Positions 17,364 to 26,590 of a stretch of DNA of 64,000 nucleotides are shown piece by piece (the stretch's first letter is position 1; the number at the start of each line of letters is the position of its first letter). Source of the stretch: Bacteroidota bacterium (GTDB lineage: Bacteria; Bacteroidota; JABWAT01); contig JAIUNL010000006.1 of NCBI GenBank assembly GCA_020161835.1, positions 124,001 through 188,000 of the forward strand. Reading direction: 5' to 3'. Under the pieces are notes generated by a model. That model was not told the origin of the DNA. It made no database searches and saw nothing but the letters and a program-made list of their open reading frames with translations. A program made the position numbers and the translations under genes.

Positions 17364-18347
17364 TCAAAACTGATCAATGATAATTGTTTGAGATGATTTG
17401 TCCTGAGATAAAACATTTTTCCCGTCGTACCCCAGAAATTTAATAGACGATTTCGGGAAGGATTTTAGTGGATTCCCAAGAGAAACACTGGTGTTCGTTT
17501 CGTTCAGGGTTTTAATGAAAACATCTGTTTCACCATTTGTTATAACCCGTAAAGACCCATCTGTGGCCACAATTTGCGAAGAAATAAATGATTCACCTGA
17601 TGAAAGTATAGGGTTTGTGATCACAGAGGTGTTGGTCACAACCATATTATTAATGATTAAATATTTTTTTCCTTCAATTACATAAGATCCCTGGGGAACA
17701 GAGGAGGGTAATCGTGTAAATTGATTAAATGTGGAAGAAAAATTGCCTTTACCCAGATAATATTCTTTAACAGATCCATTCTGAACAGATCCTAAAATAT
17801 ATTCCTGTTCAACTCCAAAACCACCCCCAAGAAATTGAAATTTATCCTTGAAGGCGGGATCGGTAATCTGAGGAGATTTAACTGATTGCCCCAACATAAA
17901 ATTGTAATTAACCTGATAAAGTTGTTGAACCAGAAGTAGAAGCTTTTGTTTTGCTTTATCATGATGAAGCTTCCAGTTTCCAGTGATGATAGTTCCCAAA
18001 GAGATATACGTTCCCTTGAGATTTTTATCAACACGGAGCAAGGTTCCACCCGGATTAAACATGACTATACTTTGGTTATCAGTGCTGAATGAGGTGTTTC
18101 CAAGATCAAAAAATCCTGTGTAAGTACGGTATTTACCACTCTTTCCAACTTTAAAAATTGAATCCAAAGAGGTCACTACAAGGAGCGAATCATCATCCAT
18201 TAACGCTGCATAATTCAAAACTGATTTCCAGGGAATCCGAACTTCAGTGGAAGATGCCGGTTTTTCATTATTTGCATCAGGTTCACAACTCAGGCAAAGC
18301 AGAATTGAAACAAAAAGAAGTGAAAATTGAACCATAAATTTAGGCAT
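17364..18347 (-). CDS. Predicted lipoprotein of unknown function in polysaccharide operon
   Basis: About 327 residues. A signal peptide runs MPKFMVQFSLLFVSILLCLSC, with lipobox LCLSC, so the mature protein is lipid-anchored. The start at 18347 is preferred over the ATG at 18365 because an AAAGG lies about 9 bases upstream and the overlap with the GT39 gene is shorter. The rest is strand-rich (repeats of SVLNYAALMDDDSLLVVTS-type segments), suggesting a beta-propeller-like fold. No catalytic motif is seen. Its place directly after a GT39-like gene suggests a cell-envelope role tied to the glycan. Confidence 0.75.
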   Translation of the reverse strand: MPKFMVQFSLLFVSILLCLSCEPDANNEKPASSTEVRIPWKSVLNYAALMDDDSLLVVTSLDSIFKVGKSGKYRTYTGFFDLGNTSFSTDNQSIVMFNPGGTLLRVDKNLKGTYISLGTIITGNWKLHHDKAKQKLLLLVQQLYQVNYNFMLGQSVKSPQITDPAFKDKFQFLGGGFGVEQEYILGSVQNGSVKEYYLGKGNFSSTFNQFTRLPSSVPQGSYVIEGKKYLIINNMVVTNTSVITNPILSSGESFISSQIVATDGSLRVITNGETDVFIKTLNETNTSVSLGNPLKSFPKSSIKFLGYDGKNVLSQDKSSQTIIIDQF

Positions 18348-19863
18348 TCTTTTTAAACCTTTCATGGGTAAAGGGGGAGTTCAAAATCAGAGAAAAAAGA
18401 AAAAACACAGAGACCAAAAGCCCATTCCAAAGAGAAATAAAAAGGAAGTGAAGTGGTGTTGTAAGACTTTTTTGAATCATCCATGGCCAGAAATTCCAGC
18501 TTGTGGCCCCCAATGAATAAGATAAGCGTATTGTCTCAGGCTCACCAAAATTTGCCAGAGATCCAGTGCTTAATTTGGCGATAATATTTGAATACCTCAT
18601 TAAAATCTGACCATCGGTTCCAGTTGGACTACCGTTTGTTGAGATTAAACTTCGTCCACTCTTTTCAGCCTGCAAATATTCTAAAGTATCCCAAAAACAA
18701 AGTGAAGGAATCTGTGAGGCAATAATGCCTGACAGAAGTAACATTCTGGTTTGCCATTTGATGATTTCCGTTTTAAGTTGAATACAACCCCAGAAAATAA
18801 TCGCTAAAAGTGGTATTAAATGACCCTGAAACCGGGCACCCCAGGTGTGATCACCGGCCCATGAGAACCAAAATGAGTGAAACATCAGATTCAGTAAAAG
18901 AAAAAGTATAACCAGACTGCCTAGTGTTTTTATGTCAGAATTTAATTTAGTAAAAGAAAACCCAGTCATAATGAGTGCGGGCACTATCCAAAGGGTCGTC
19001 CAGATTAGTCCTTTGTCAAATCCGAAAATGGGTTGAACTAATCCGTTAAAAGGATTCCCGCTAAATGTTCCGCCAGTTTGACCGTACCCAAAATCAATTG
19101 GATTCCCGGTACGGTGCAAGTTCCAAAAGCCAATTGCAAGCAGGGTTAGAATCCCCATTCCTGCCCAATAGAAAAACCAGTTTTTTAATTTAGGACGGTG
19201 ATTGGTGTATACAATGAGCAGGCTCCAAAACACTCCAATGAAAATAGCAGTCAAAAATGAAGGTCTGAAAAAAAGTCCGGCACTTAGTGAAATCACAAAC
19301 AGAAATAAATACTTGGATTTTCCTTCTTTTTGAAATTTAAACCCAAAATTCAAAGCGAGTAACATCAGTACTGCCAACCATGATTCTTCGTGTCCTGCCC
19401 GGGCTAAATTCCAAAGGATTGAACCAAAAACGGCCGTGAGTCCGGAGGATACTGCATTCAGTTCGTTTAACCCAACAGTTTTTGCAAGCAAAAATGAACC
19501 CAAAAAAACAAGAAAATTCACAAGAAAAAGGTGAAGTAATGAAGCTAGCCCCAATCTGATTTTAAAGTCCATTTTTTGATCAAAATGAACCAGACTGGTA
19601 AGTGCTGTTCCGGGGATATCCAGGGGAATGAGGATCAGACTCTGACCGATCCCAAAATAAGAACGAAACTCACCCTGGTCATCAATAAATGTGGAATTAT
19701 GAATTCCATCACCATAGGTGCCAATTTCTGGCAAACCGCCAGTTAAAATGGCATGAGCTACCCGATATCGGTCAGTCCCGTCAGTACTGTTAAATTGACC
19801 GGGAAAAGACCAAAGGGAAAGTCCGGCAATAAAAAGAAAAAGAAAAAGACGTGGTTTATTCAT
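18340..19863 (-). CDS. Multi-pass membrane protein, GT39/ArnT-like
   Basis: A 507-residue protein with about eleven hydrophobic helices. After helix 1 comes a periplasmic loop holding STDGTDRYRVAHAIL, where a DxD/E-like acid cluster would sit in GT39 or other GT-C enzymes. ARAGHEESWLAVLMLLALNFG and FSWAGDHTWGARFQGHLIPLL are further GT-C-like features: the latter resembles the W-G-x-R/P stretch common in bacterial dolichyl-phosphate-mannose-type transferases. Probable role: transfer of a polyprenyl-phosphate-linked sugar on the periplasmic side. Its stop overlaps the start of the lipoprotein gene. The exact family is not certain. Confidence 0.7.
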   Translation of the reverse strand: MNKPRLFLFLFIAGLSLWSFPGQFNSTDGTDRYRVAHAILTGGLPEIGTYGDGIHNSTFIDDQGEFRSYFGIGQSLILIPLDIPGTALTSLVHFDQKMDFKIRLGLASLLHLFLVNFLVFLGSFLLAKTVGLNELNAVSSGLTAVFGSILWNLARAGHEESWLAVLMLLALNFGFKFQKEGKSKYLFLFVISLSAGLFFRPSFLTAIFIGVFWSLLIVYTNHRPKLKNWFFYWAGMGILTLLAIGFWNLHRTGNPIDFGYGQTGGTFSGNPFNGLVQPIFGFDKGLIWTTLWIVPALIMTGFSFTKLNSDIKTLGSLVILFLLLNLMFHSFWFSWAGDHTWGARFQGHLIPLLAIIFWGCIQLKTEIIKWQTRMLLLSGIIASQIPSLCFWDTLEYLQAEKSGRSLISTNGSPTGTDGQILMRYSNIIAKLSTGSLANFGEPETIRLSYSLGATSWNFWPWMIQKSLTTPLHFLFISLWNGLLVSVFFLFSLILNSPFTHERFKKNA

Positions 19864-19865
19864 TG

Positions 19866-21284
19866 TTATTGTCTGACAAGTCCGGTCTTGGTTATAATTG
19901 CAGATTCCTGATATTCATAATCCGTATTAATTTGCCAAAGATCATTGTTTTCCCCAAGTGCAATATTTCTGGCAGCCAGCATTCCCATAAGTATACTATG
20001 ATCCTGATTGTTATACTTAAATGAGCCATAACGCCCAATAACTGAAAGTCCTTCAACAGTTCTGAGGTAGGCAATAATTGGATCCATTATTTTTTTGTAA
20101 CCGGAGAAATAAACCGGGTAGCATTTGGGGATTCTGATGACTTTTCCATTCAGAATAGTATGCTTACCAATGAGTCCCGTTTGCCTGATCTCAGATTTTG
20201 CAAGATCAATTAATTTCTGGTCGTCCTCTTTCCATTCCGGATCGCTATCATAGCACCAGTATTCTAAAACGAGTATCGTCGTTTCTTTTCCATTCAATAT
20301 TTCGGGAACCCAGTTTCTGAAATTGGTAATCCGACCGGTTTTCAGTTCTGAAGCATGGACATAAAGCCAGTTATCGGGAAACAGATCCTGGCCGTCTATT
20401 TCAAGGTAAACAAGAATGGTGTTTCTGAAACTCAATTTTCCAGCAGCCTCTTTTACTTCAGCAGGAGCCGAACTCAGGTTTTTTACCATTGTTGAAATAG
20501 GCATGGTAGAAATAACATGATCGTAAGCAAGGTCAATTCCATCAGAAAGGCTGATTCCTGTAACAATTTCCCCGGTTTGAACCACTTTACTTACCGGAGA
20601 ATTAAGGTGAATCTTACCGCCCTTGGTAGCAACGTAATTTGCCATACGTTCATAGACCATTCCGGTACCGCCGGTTGGGTAAGCAAACTGATCAACCAAA
20701 GTTTTGTGTTTATTGCCTTTTCCACTTGTAATGGCGTTTTTTATTGCTTCCCATAGCGATAATTTTTTAATTCGCTGTGCAGCAAATTCTGCATCCAGTT
20801 CACTGCAGGGAATTCCCCACAATTTTTCAGTGTACGTTTTGAAAAAAATTTGAAATAACCGTTTACCAAATCGTGAACTTACCCAGCTTTCGAAAGAATC
20901 ATCAACCGGTGTTGGATTAATTTTTTCAATAGCATAACTGAAAACACAAAGGGTTGCCTGCCAGATCCCCAGATTTCCCAGTGCGTTAAATGCTCTTAGC
21001 GGGTAGTAATAAAACTTTTTGTTGTAATAAATCCTGGTTAACCGGTTAACCATCTCATAGTCTTGTCCGACAACTTCCAGCCAGAGTTCGTTTATTCTGG
21101 GATCATTACTGAAAAAGCGGTGGGGACCAATATCAACATGCTGACCCCAAAGGTCAAAGGATCTTGCAAGTCCACCAACTGATTCGCCCGCCTCAAAAAC
21201 ATGAACTTCATGTCCCAGCTTGGTCAATTCGTAGGCAGCGGTAATCCCAGCTGGACCAGCTCCAATTACTGCTACTTTTTTCAT
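19866..21284 (-). CDS. FAD-dependent amine oxidase / UDP-galactopyranose mutase-like protein
   Basis: The start at 21284 gives MKKVAVIGAGPAGITAAYEL, a textbook GxGxxG FAD loop. A longer frame upstream lies inside the wzm gene and is not used. The protein is 472 residues, longer than typical Glf (about 370-390). GGLARSFDLWGQHVDIGPHRFFSN contains the GG doublet after the FAD loop, and IGRYGSFKYNNQDHSILMGMLAA is the C-terminal FAD-binding end. Proteins of this kind in exopolysaccharide loci are annotated as UGM-like or protoporphyrinogen-oxidase-like. A ring-contraction or redox step on a sugar nucleotide is possible. Its ATG overlaps the wzm stop by 4 bases. Confidence 0.85.
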   Translation of the reverse strand: MKKVAVIGAGPAGITAAYELTKLGHEVHVFEAGESVGGLARSFDLWGQHVDIGPHRFFSNDPRINELWLEVVGQDYEMVNRLTRIYYNKKFYYYPLRAFNALGNLGIWQATLCVFSYAIEKINPTPVDDSFESWVSSRFGKRLFQIFFKTYTEKLWGIPCSELDAEFAAQRIKKLSLWEAIKNAITSGKGNKHKTLVDQFAYPTGGTGMVYERMANYVATKGGKIHLNSPVSKVVQTGEIVTGISLSDGIDLAYDHVISTMPISTMVKNLSSAPAEVKEAAGKLSFRNTILVYLEIDGQDLFPDNWLYVHASELKTGRITNFRNWVPEILNGKETTILVLEYWCYDSDPEWKEDDQKLIDLAKSEIRQTGLIGKHTILNGKVIRIPKCYPVYFSGYKKIMDPIIAYLRTVEGLSVIGRYGSFKYNNQDHSILMGMLAARNIALGENNDLWQINTDYEYQESAIITKTGLVRQ

Positions 21285-22096
21285 ACAATATCTGCCATGA
21301 CTTTTTCTACACTGCGGAAATAATAAAGACCGGTAATGAAAATGATCAGAACCACAGACGCAGAAACAAAAGTCATAACGCCGGGAACAGGACCGCCCAA
21401 CAGCGACCACCTAAAGCCTTCAACAACCCCTGCCATCGGATTCAGAAAATACCAGAACTGATATTGCTCTGGAACCAGACTTGCTGGATAGGCAACCGGT
21501 GTGACATACATGCCCAATTGAACCACAAAAGGAACCAATTGCTGAAAATCTCTGAAACGAACGGTGAGTGCACTCAGCCAGATTCCGATTGCAAGTCCTG
21601 ATAGAAGTGCAAGGAAAAGAAAAACCGGGAAAAGGAAAAAGGCAGGACCAGGTGATATCCCGTAACAAAACATCAAAACAATCAGAAACAGAAAAACAAC
21701 ACCAAAGTCAACCAGAGACCCCAAAGCTTTTGAAAGGGGAATAACAAGTCTCGGAAAATAGATTTTTGAAATCATGCCCTGTGCACCCACGATTGAGCTA
21801 CCTGCACCGTTCAATACATTAGAAAAATAGGTCCAGCCGCTCATGCCGGCTAGGGCAAACAGCGGGTAGGGTATATCACCGGTATTGACTTTTGCAACCC
21901 GGCTGAAAACCAGGGTAAAAATGGTTAAGGTGGCTAAAGGCTGAAGTCCAGCCCACAAAAATCCTAAAACAGTTTGAGCGTAGCGGACTCTGAGATCCCG
22001 GTAAGTCAGGGTTAACAACAAATCCTTATAAGCCCAGAGCTCTTTCAGGTTAAGATTAAGTCCTTTTTTTGATGCGTCGATAATGATTGATGGCAT
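21281..22096 (-). CDS. wzm: Wzm-like ABC-2 polysaccharide exporter permease
   Basis: A 271-residue inner-membrane permease with six predicted helices. It opens with an amphipathic N-terminus (ELWAYKDLLLTLTYRDLRVRYAQTVLG), the classic start of Wzm/TagG permeases. The C-terminal part contains YVTPVAYPASLVPEQYQFWYFLNPMAGVVEGFR, the conserved P-x-P/NPM-x-x-x-I/VE-x-FR end of the ABC2_membrane family. Together with Wzt it exports an undecaprenyl-linked glycan across the inner membrane. It is the first structural gene of the operon, 63 bases after the regulator gene. Confidence 0.95.
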   Translation of the reverse strand: MPSIIIDASKKGLNLNLKELWAYKDLLLTLTYRDLRVRYAQTVLGFLWAGLQPLATLTIFTLVFSRVAKVNTGDIPYPLFALAGMSGWTYFSNVLNGAGSSIVGAQGMISKIYFPRLVIPLSKALGSLVDFGVVFLFLIVLMFCYGISPGPAFFLFPVFLFLALLSGLAIGIWLSALTVRFRDFQQLVPFVVQLGMYVTPVAYPASLVPEQYQFWYFLNPMAGVVEGFRWSLLGGPVPGVMTFVSASVVLIIFITGLYYFRSVEKVMADIV

Positions 22097-22159
22097 AAAT
22101 TCAGTTATAAGTGGTTTGTTATAAATTTTAAGTGGTAGGTTGAAGAAAAATGAATTTTC

Positions 22160-22693
22160 CTATTCCTTTTTCCAGACCACAATGGCTTTGTCCATCTGAA
22201 GAGTTCCGGTTAGCTGATCATATTCATCTAACGAGAGAACCAGGGTTCGTACTTTTCTTTTGATCAGGGTTTCTGTTTTTTCAACCAGATGATTCAGATA
22301 GTCTTTGTTGACACTGCCAACCAAAGTCAAATCAATAATTCCTGAATCTTTGCCCTTAGCATAATCGCCGGTTACAAATGCAAATTCTACATTCCCAAGA
22401 TTTTTCAGGACAGATTCTATAACCTGGTCAATTCCCAGATATTTTCTGACGACGGAATGAAGTTCGGGGAAAAGGGGATGATTTTTATTGGCGTGATAGA
22501 ATTTCTGGCGGCCTTCTGTCGCACTTTCAAGCAAACCAGCTTTGGATAACCGGTTCAGTTCAAGGCGGATTGCATTGCTGTTTTCACCCAATTCATCCTC
22601 CAATCCACGCAAATAAGCCTTCGTTTCTGAGTTCAGAAAGAACTTCAGAAGAAGCTTAACCCGGGTTTTTGAAGTGATGAGTGTATCTAACAT
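22160..22693 (-). CDS. Winged-helix regulator with degenerate nucleotidyltransferase domain
   Basis: A 177-residue protein. Residues 1-75 form a winged helix-turn-helix (ELGENSNAIRLELNRLSKAGLL, then a wing with GRQKFYHANKNHPLFPEL). Residues about 95-177 resemble the Pol-beta nucleotidyltransferase fold: FAFVTGDYAKGKDSGIIDLTLVG matches FGSYARGE-x-x-SDIDL-x-V. The GS of the active site is GD (109-110) and the first catalytic Asp is Ile, so catalysis is probably lost. Such proteins often lead polysaccharide operons in Bacteroidota, where they are thought to regulate them. It is a plausible autoregulated first gene here. Its start is 5' of the whole cluster. Confidence 0.8.
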   Translation of the reverse strand: MLDTLITSKTRVKLLLKFFLNSETKAYLRGLEDELGENSNAIRLELNRLSKAGLLESATEGRQKFYHANKNHPLFPELHSVVRKYLGIDQVIESVLKNLGNVEFAFVTGDYAKGKDSGIIDLTLVGSVNKDYLNHLVEKTETLIKRKVRTLVLSLDEYDQLTGTLQMDKAIVVWKKE

Positions 22694-22799
22694 GGTATTG
22701 AGTAAATTAATTACTCAATAATAAGTAAAATACTTTTTTCAGTCAATAGGGAATTTGCTGTAATTTGGAATTCGTGACGGAGGGCACGGGGAGGGGGGC

Positions 22800-22946
22800 A
22801 GTGATAAGTGACAGGTTACAAGTTACAAGTGGAAAAGACGAAGTTACAAAGAATTGTAATTAAATAATTTACAACTAAGTTCCCTTCCTTTAAAGAAGGA
22901 TGGGAACTTACCACTTGTAACTTATAACTTATAACTTACCACTTGC
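22800..22946. repeat. Inverted heptamer tracts around an imperfect hairpin
   Basis: Heptamer repeats at 22800-22831 (plus orientation) and 22911-22946 (minus orientation) flank an imperfect hairpin. Its arms are 22877-22890 and 22896-22909, 14 bp with one mismatch. The block sits just after the clpX stop. It may end clpX transcripts, but there is no T-tract. Confidence 0.6.
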
Positions 22947-22947
22947 C

Positions 22948-24213
22948 TTAAGCTACATTCTGTTCTTTGAGAAAGTATACAGGAGGTTCGCTTTCAAGAA
23001 TGGTTTTTTCGGTGATGACACATTTTTTGATGTTTGTCTTTGAAGGAAGGTCAAACATGATATGTGTCATACGTTCTTCAATGATTGAACGGAGTCCGCG
23101 TGCACCGGTTCCACGGGCAATTGCCTGAGTCACAATGGCTTGGAGGGCATCTTTGTCGAATTCCAACTCAACATTTTCAAGTTTAAACAGTTTTTGGTAC
23201 TGTTTAACGATTGCATTTTTGGGCTGGGTCAGAATCTGAAGCAGTGAGCTTGCATCCAGCGGATCAAGAGCGGAAACAACCGGTAACCGGCCAATAAATT
23301 CCGGAATCAAACCAAAATGAAGCAAATCTTCAGGCTGAACATGTTTCAGAAGGGATTTGTCTTCCTTGATTCTTTCCTGCTGATCAGGTTCGGCTTTAAA
23401 TCCGATCGTGCCCTGATTGAGCCGGCGTGCAATAATTTTTTCAAGTCCGTCGAAAGCACCGCCACAGATAAAGAGAATATTCTTGGTGTTGACGTTGATC
23501 AGGGTTTGCTCCGGATGTTTACGTCCACCTTTTGGTGGAACGCCGGCAACTGTACCTTCGAGTATTTTCAGCAAAGCTTGCTGAACACCTTCACCGGAAA
23601 CATCCCGGGTAATAGAAGGATTGTCGCTTTTACGGGCAATTTTATCAATTTCGTCAATGTAAACAATGCCACGTTCTGCACGTTCCAGATCGTAATCAGC
23701 TGCCTGAAGCAGGCGGACCAATATACTTTCAACATCTTCACCCACATAACCTGCTTCGGTTAAAGCGGTTGCATCAGCAATACAGAAAGGCACATCAAGC
23801 ACTTTTGCGAGTGTCTGTGCCAGTAAGGTTTTTCCTGTTCCGGTCGGACCTGCAAGCAGGATATTGGATTTGTCGATATCGATCAAATCCATTTCCTTAT
23901 CAATTTTCTTGTTGTCGATTCGTTTATAGTGGTTGTAAACGGCAACGGAAAGTGAAATTTTGGCATGATCCTGCCCGATTACATAAAGATCAAGAGCTTC
24001 TTTGATGTCACGGGGTTTGAGTCTTCTGGGAGCTGGAGACCGCCGTTCCTGAATCGAACCGGCAGTTTTTGCATTATTGAAGATAATCTCAACTGCACTG
24101 TTCACACACCGGTCACAGATGTAGGCATTCAGTCCGGCAACCATAGAATTTACTTCGGTTGACGGACGTCCGCAGAAAGAACACTTTATTTTGAGACTAT
24201 CTGTTTTACTCAT
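22948..24213 (-). CDS. clpX: ATP-dependent Clp protease ATP-binding subunit ClpX
   Basis: A 421-residue AAA+ unfoldase. The N-terminal zinc-binding domain has Cys11, Cys14, Cys33 and Cys36. Walker A is [15 protein letters not shown] (about residue 122), Walker B is [13 protein letters not shown], and the ClpP-docking loop IGF is seen in [11 protein letters not shown]. The sensor-2 GAR motif lies in [15 protein letters not shown]. Length is normal. It delivers tagged substrates to ClpP; the clpP gene is directly upstream in the same operon, overlapping by 4 bases. Confidence 0.99.
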   Translation of the reverse strand: MSKTDSLKIKCSFCGRPSTEVNSMVAGLNAYICDRCVNSAVEIIFNNAKTAGSIQERRSPAPRRLKPRDIKEALDLYVIGQDHAKISLSVAVYNHYKRIDNKKIDKEMDLIDIDKSNILLAGPTGTGKTLLAQTLAKVLDVPFCIADATALTEAGYVGEDVESILVRLLQAADYDLERAERGIVYIDEIDKIARKSDNPSITRDVSGEGVQQALLKILEGTVAGVPPKGGRKHPEQTLINVNTKNILFICGGAFDGLEKIIARRLNQGTIGFKAEPDQQERIKEDKSLLKHVQPEDLLHFGLIPEFIGRLPVVSALDPLDASSLLQILTQPKNAIVKQYQKLFKLENVELEFDKDALQAIVTQAIARGTGARGLRSIIEERMTHIMFDLPSKTNIKKCVITEKTILESEPPVYFLKEQNVA

Positions 24214-24824
24214 TTTTTACGTTCCAGAATTTCATCAATGAGTCCGTACTCTTTTGATTCGGCTGATGACAACCAGTAATCACGTTCGGAATCTTTGTAG
24301 ATTTTTTCGTAAGGCTGACCTGTGTGTTTTGCCAGAATCTGATAGAGGTTTTCTTTCATTTTCAGGATTTCACGGGCATGAATTTCAATATCAGTTGCTT
24401 GTCCCTGAACGCCGCCCATCCAGGGCTGGTGAATCATGACACGGGAGTTCGGAAGTGCAGATCTTTTCTTTTCAGCACCGCCGGCAAGAAGAATTGCACC
24501 CATCGAAGCTGCCATTCCAATACAAATCGTAGACACATCAGGTTTTACATATTGCATGGTATCATAAATGGCGAGTCCGGCGGAAATTGAACCACCAGGC
24601 GTATTCAGATACATGAAAATATCACGTTCGGGATCTTCAGACTCAAGAAAGAGAAGCTGGGCAATGGCAAGAGAGGCCGTTACATCATCAATCGGGGTAC
24701 CGATAAAAATGATACGTTCTTTGAGCAGGCGGGAAAAGATGTCATAGGCACGTTCGCCTCTTCCGGTCTGCTCAATAACCATCGGTACCAGATTGTTTTG
24801 CATGTCAGGGAATTTGTGAAACAT
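24210..24824 (-). CDS. clpP: ATP-dependent Clp protease proteolytic subunit ClpP
   Basis: A 204-residue serine peptidase. The catalytic triad is visible: Ser107 in [11 protein letters not shown], His132 in [11 protein letters not shown] and Asp182 in DSERDYWLS. The oligomer-contact [17 protein letters not shown] is also present. The start has an AAGGA Shine-Dalgarno about 9 bases upstream. The short N-terminus before residue 14 may be a propeptide. It forms the tetradecameric chamber paired with ClpX. The tig gene lies about 280 bases upstream in the same direction, the common tig-clpP-clpX order. Confidence 0.99.
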   Translation of the reverse strand: MFHKFPDMQNNLVPMVIEQTGRGERAYDIFSRLLKERIIFIGTPIDDVTASLAIAQLLFLESEDPERDIFMYLNTPGGSISAGLAIYDTMQYVKPDVSTICIGMAASMGAILLAGGAEKKRSALPNSRVMIHQPWMGGVQGQATDIEIHAREILKMKENLYQILAKHTGQPYEKIYKDSERDYWLSSAESKEYGLIDEILERKK

Positions 24825-24942
24825 AGTTTATTCCTTTTAGATAGTCCCAACTGTAACGAAAGAGAAGTTGGTCTTGTTCCGGTTATGGATATTTCGGATG
24901 ACGAATTGCGAATGACGGACTTCGAGCCACCCCATCCCGGGC

Positions 24943-24974
24943 ACTTCGACTTGGTTACTGAGCGTAGTCGAAGT
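24943..24974. repeat. 32-nt palindromic repeat (REP-like), copy 1
   Basis: This 32-nt element begins ACTTCGAC, ends GTCGAAGT, and has an asymmetric centre TTGGTTACTGAGCGTA. An exact copy in the opposite orientation lies at 26730-26761. It sits in the 283-bp gap between tig and clpP, where no gene is visible. Its translation in one frame gives DLVTERSRS, a string I recall from spurious ORFs in many Bacteroidota genomes. Confidence 0.85.
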
Positions 24975-25107
24975 ACCGCTCAGTGACCGGGAAACCCCGC
25001 CTTGAAAAGTTGCAAATCCTCATCTCTATCGGGGGAGGGGAATTTAAACCCGTAATATGTGACCTGTAACCAAAAAGTCACCTGTCACACGTCCCCTGTC
25101 ACCGAAT

Positions 25108-26388
25108 TTATCCGACCTTCAGTTTGAAATCTTCGGCTTTTACAACTTTAACTTTAGATTGTGCAACGGCCCATTCAACCAGCTTCTGGGTTTGAATCAT
25201 GTTTTCGATTGTTGCTTTATTTTCTGGTTTTGCATAAACCTTTTTCAGGGTTTCAACCGGAATGTTATCTTCTTCGGCAACTTTTTTCAGGTAGGAGGCA
25301 AAATCATCTTCTGATACGGTGATTTTTTCTTTTTCAACGATATCCTGTTTTACCAACCACCATTTTGCACTTCTGATGGCAAGATCCCGGTTCTTCTCAC
25401 GGAATTCAACCTCATTGAAATCTTTAGGCTGCTCATGATTTTTTTGCTGATGGGCATTGTCGTGAACCATTGAGTCCAGATAAGCTTCAACGAGACTTTC
25501 CGGAACTTCCAGTTCTGATGCGGCAACAAACTCATCCATTACTGAATCCTGAAGGCTGCTTTCACTGCGGCGTGCCAGACGTTTTTCAAGTCCTGACCTG
25601 AGTTCTGCTTTGAAAGCATCTACTGTTTCGTGTTTGCCGCCGGTGTATTCCTTTACGAATTCATCAGTAAAATCAGGCATGGTAAATGAAGTAATTCCTG
25701 AAAGGGTAGCCAGAACTTTCCGGTTTTTTCCTTCATCAAGAACGGTAACCATGGCAGACTCACCCGTTTTTTTACCGAGTATCTTCGCCTGATCTTCTGC
25801 AGAAAATTCCTGACTTCTTTTGCTGAATATTTTATTGTTCAGTTTTTTACCTGTCGGCTGATCTTTTTCATCCAATTCTTGAATAGTCAAAACAACAAAA
25901 TCATCTTCACCAAGAGGATTCGGAGAATCGGTTACCATTTTGGCACTTACCCGTTTGATGTAATCAATTTCTGCATCAATGTCTGATTCAGAAATTTCGG
26001 AGGAGATTTGCTGGAAGTTTAATTTCTTGATCGCCGGAAGTTTGATTTCGGGTTTAATGTCATAAGCTACTACAAATGATAATTCTTCTGCAGCAGAATA
26101 ATTCATATCCTTCATGGTCGGACGTGCAATCGGATTCAGATTTGCTTCCTTAAATGCACGCTGATAAAATTCCTGGGCAATTTTATCGAGTTCCTGATAC
26201 TGAATGGATGGACCGTAAAGTTTGATAATCATGGAAAGAGGAACTTTTCCCTGACGAAAGCCAGGAACCTTGGCGGTTTGCTGGTACTTTTTGATTGCCT
26301 TATCAAAAAAGGGAGTTAATTCTTCCCTGGTTACCAGTACATGGAGTTCTTTTTTTACTGCAGATATATCTTTGATCGTTACGTTCAT
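25108..26388 (-). CDS. tig: Trigger factor (ribosome-associated chaperone and peptidyl-prolyl isomerase)
   Basis: A 426-residue protein of normal length. The N-terminal ribosome-binding domain contains VPGFRQGKVPLSMI (the G-F-R-x-G-K/x-x-P signature, about residues 41-54). The PPIase-like middle domain (about 150-245) contains DFVVLTIQ, and the C-terminal chaperone domain is helical. The start has a good Shine-Dalgarno (GAGGAA, 5 bases away). In Bacteroidota/Chlorobiota the FKBP part is often divergent, and here the usual FKBP aromatic residues are not obvious. Upstream of clpP-clpX, as in many bacteria. Confidence 0.96.
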   Translation of the reverse strand: MNVTIKDISAVKKELHVLVTREELTPFFDKAIKKYQQTAKVPGFRQGKVPLSMIIKLYGPSIQYQELDKIAQEFYQRAFKEANLNPIARPTMKDMNYSAAEELSFVVAYDIKPEIKLPAIKKLNFQQISSEISESDIDAEIDYIKRVSAKMVTDSPNPLGEDDFVVLTIQELDEKDQPTGKKLNNKIFSKRSQEFSAEDQAKILGKKTGESAMVTVLDEGKNRKVLATLSGITSFTMPDFTDEFVKEYTGGKHETVDAFKAELRSGLEKRLARRSESSLQDSVMDEFVAASELEVPESLVEAYLDSMVHDNAHQQKNHEQPKDFNEVEFREKNRDLAIRSAKWWLVKQDIVEKEKITVSEDDFASYLKKVAEEDNIPVETLKKVYAKPENKATIENMIQTQKLVEWAVAQSKVKVVKAEDFKLKVG

Positions 26389-26418
26389 GGTTTCCTCAGT
26401 TGTTCACTATCACAAAAA

Positions 26419-26445
26419 GAAAAACGGAGGCGTGCTCCGTTTTTC
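26419..26445 (-). terminator. Rho-independent terminator of tRNA-Leu
   Basis: Arms GAAAAACGGAG and CTCCGTTTTTC around a GCGTG loop, followed on the minus strand by a further T-run. It lies between the tRNA-Leu end (26456) and the tig start (26388), so it separates the two transcripts. Confidence 0.85.
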
Positions 26446-26455
26446 TTGTATTTCG

Positions 26456-26537
26456 TACGCGAGGAGGGACTTGAACCCACACGAGTTACCTCACCAGATC
26501 CTAAGTCTGGCGCGTCTGCCAATTTCGCCACTCGCGC
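26456..26537 (-). tRNA. tRNA-Leu (anticodon TAG)
   Basis: Cloverleaf on the minus strand with acceptor GCGCGAG against CTCGCGT, a D-arm, an anticodon stem CCAGA/TCTGG, the loop CTTAGGA giving anticodon TAG (reads CUA), a long variable region expected for Leu, and TTCAAGT in the T-loop. Discriminator base A. Position 1 is G and position 72 is T, an unusual G-U closing pair. No CCA is encoded. Confidence 0.95.
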
Positions 26538-26590
26538 GTTTTGAAAATAAGCTTGCAAATATCAGAAATCTGGTGATGAATTGCAAGTTT

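Noticed and set aside
23317..23763. A 148-codon plus-strand frame opposite clpX
   Set aside because: Lies entirely within a strongly conserved clpX on the other strand and shows no recognisable protein features.
24798..24986. A 62-codon plus-strand frame ending in FDLVTERSRSTAQ
   Set aside because: It is produced by the palindromic repeat; the same string comes from repeats in many genomes and has no Shine-Dalgarno or conserved domain.
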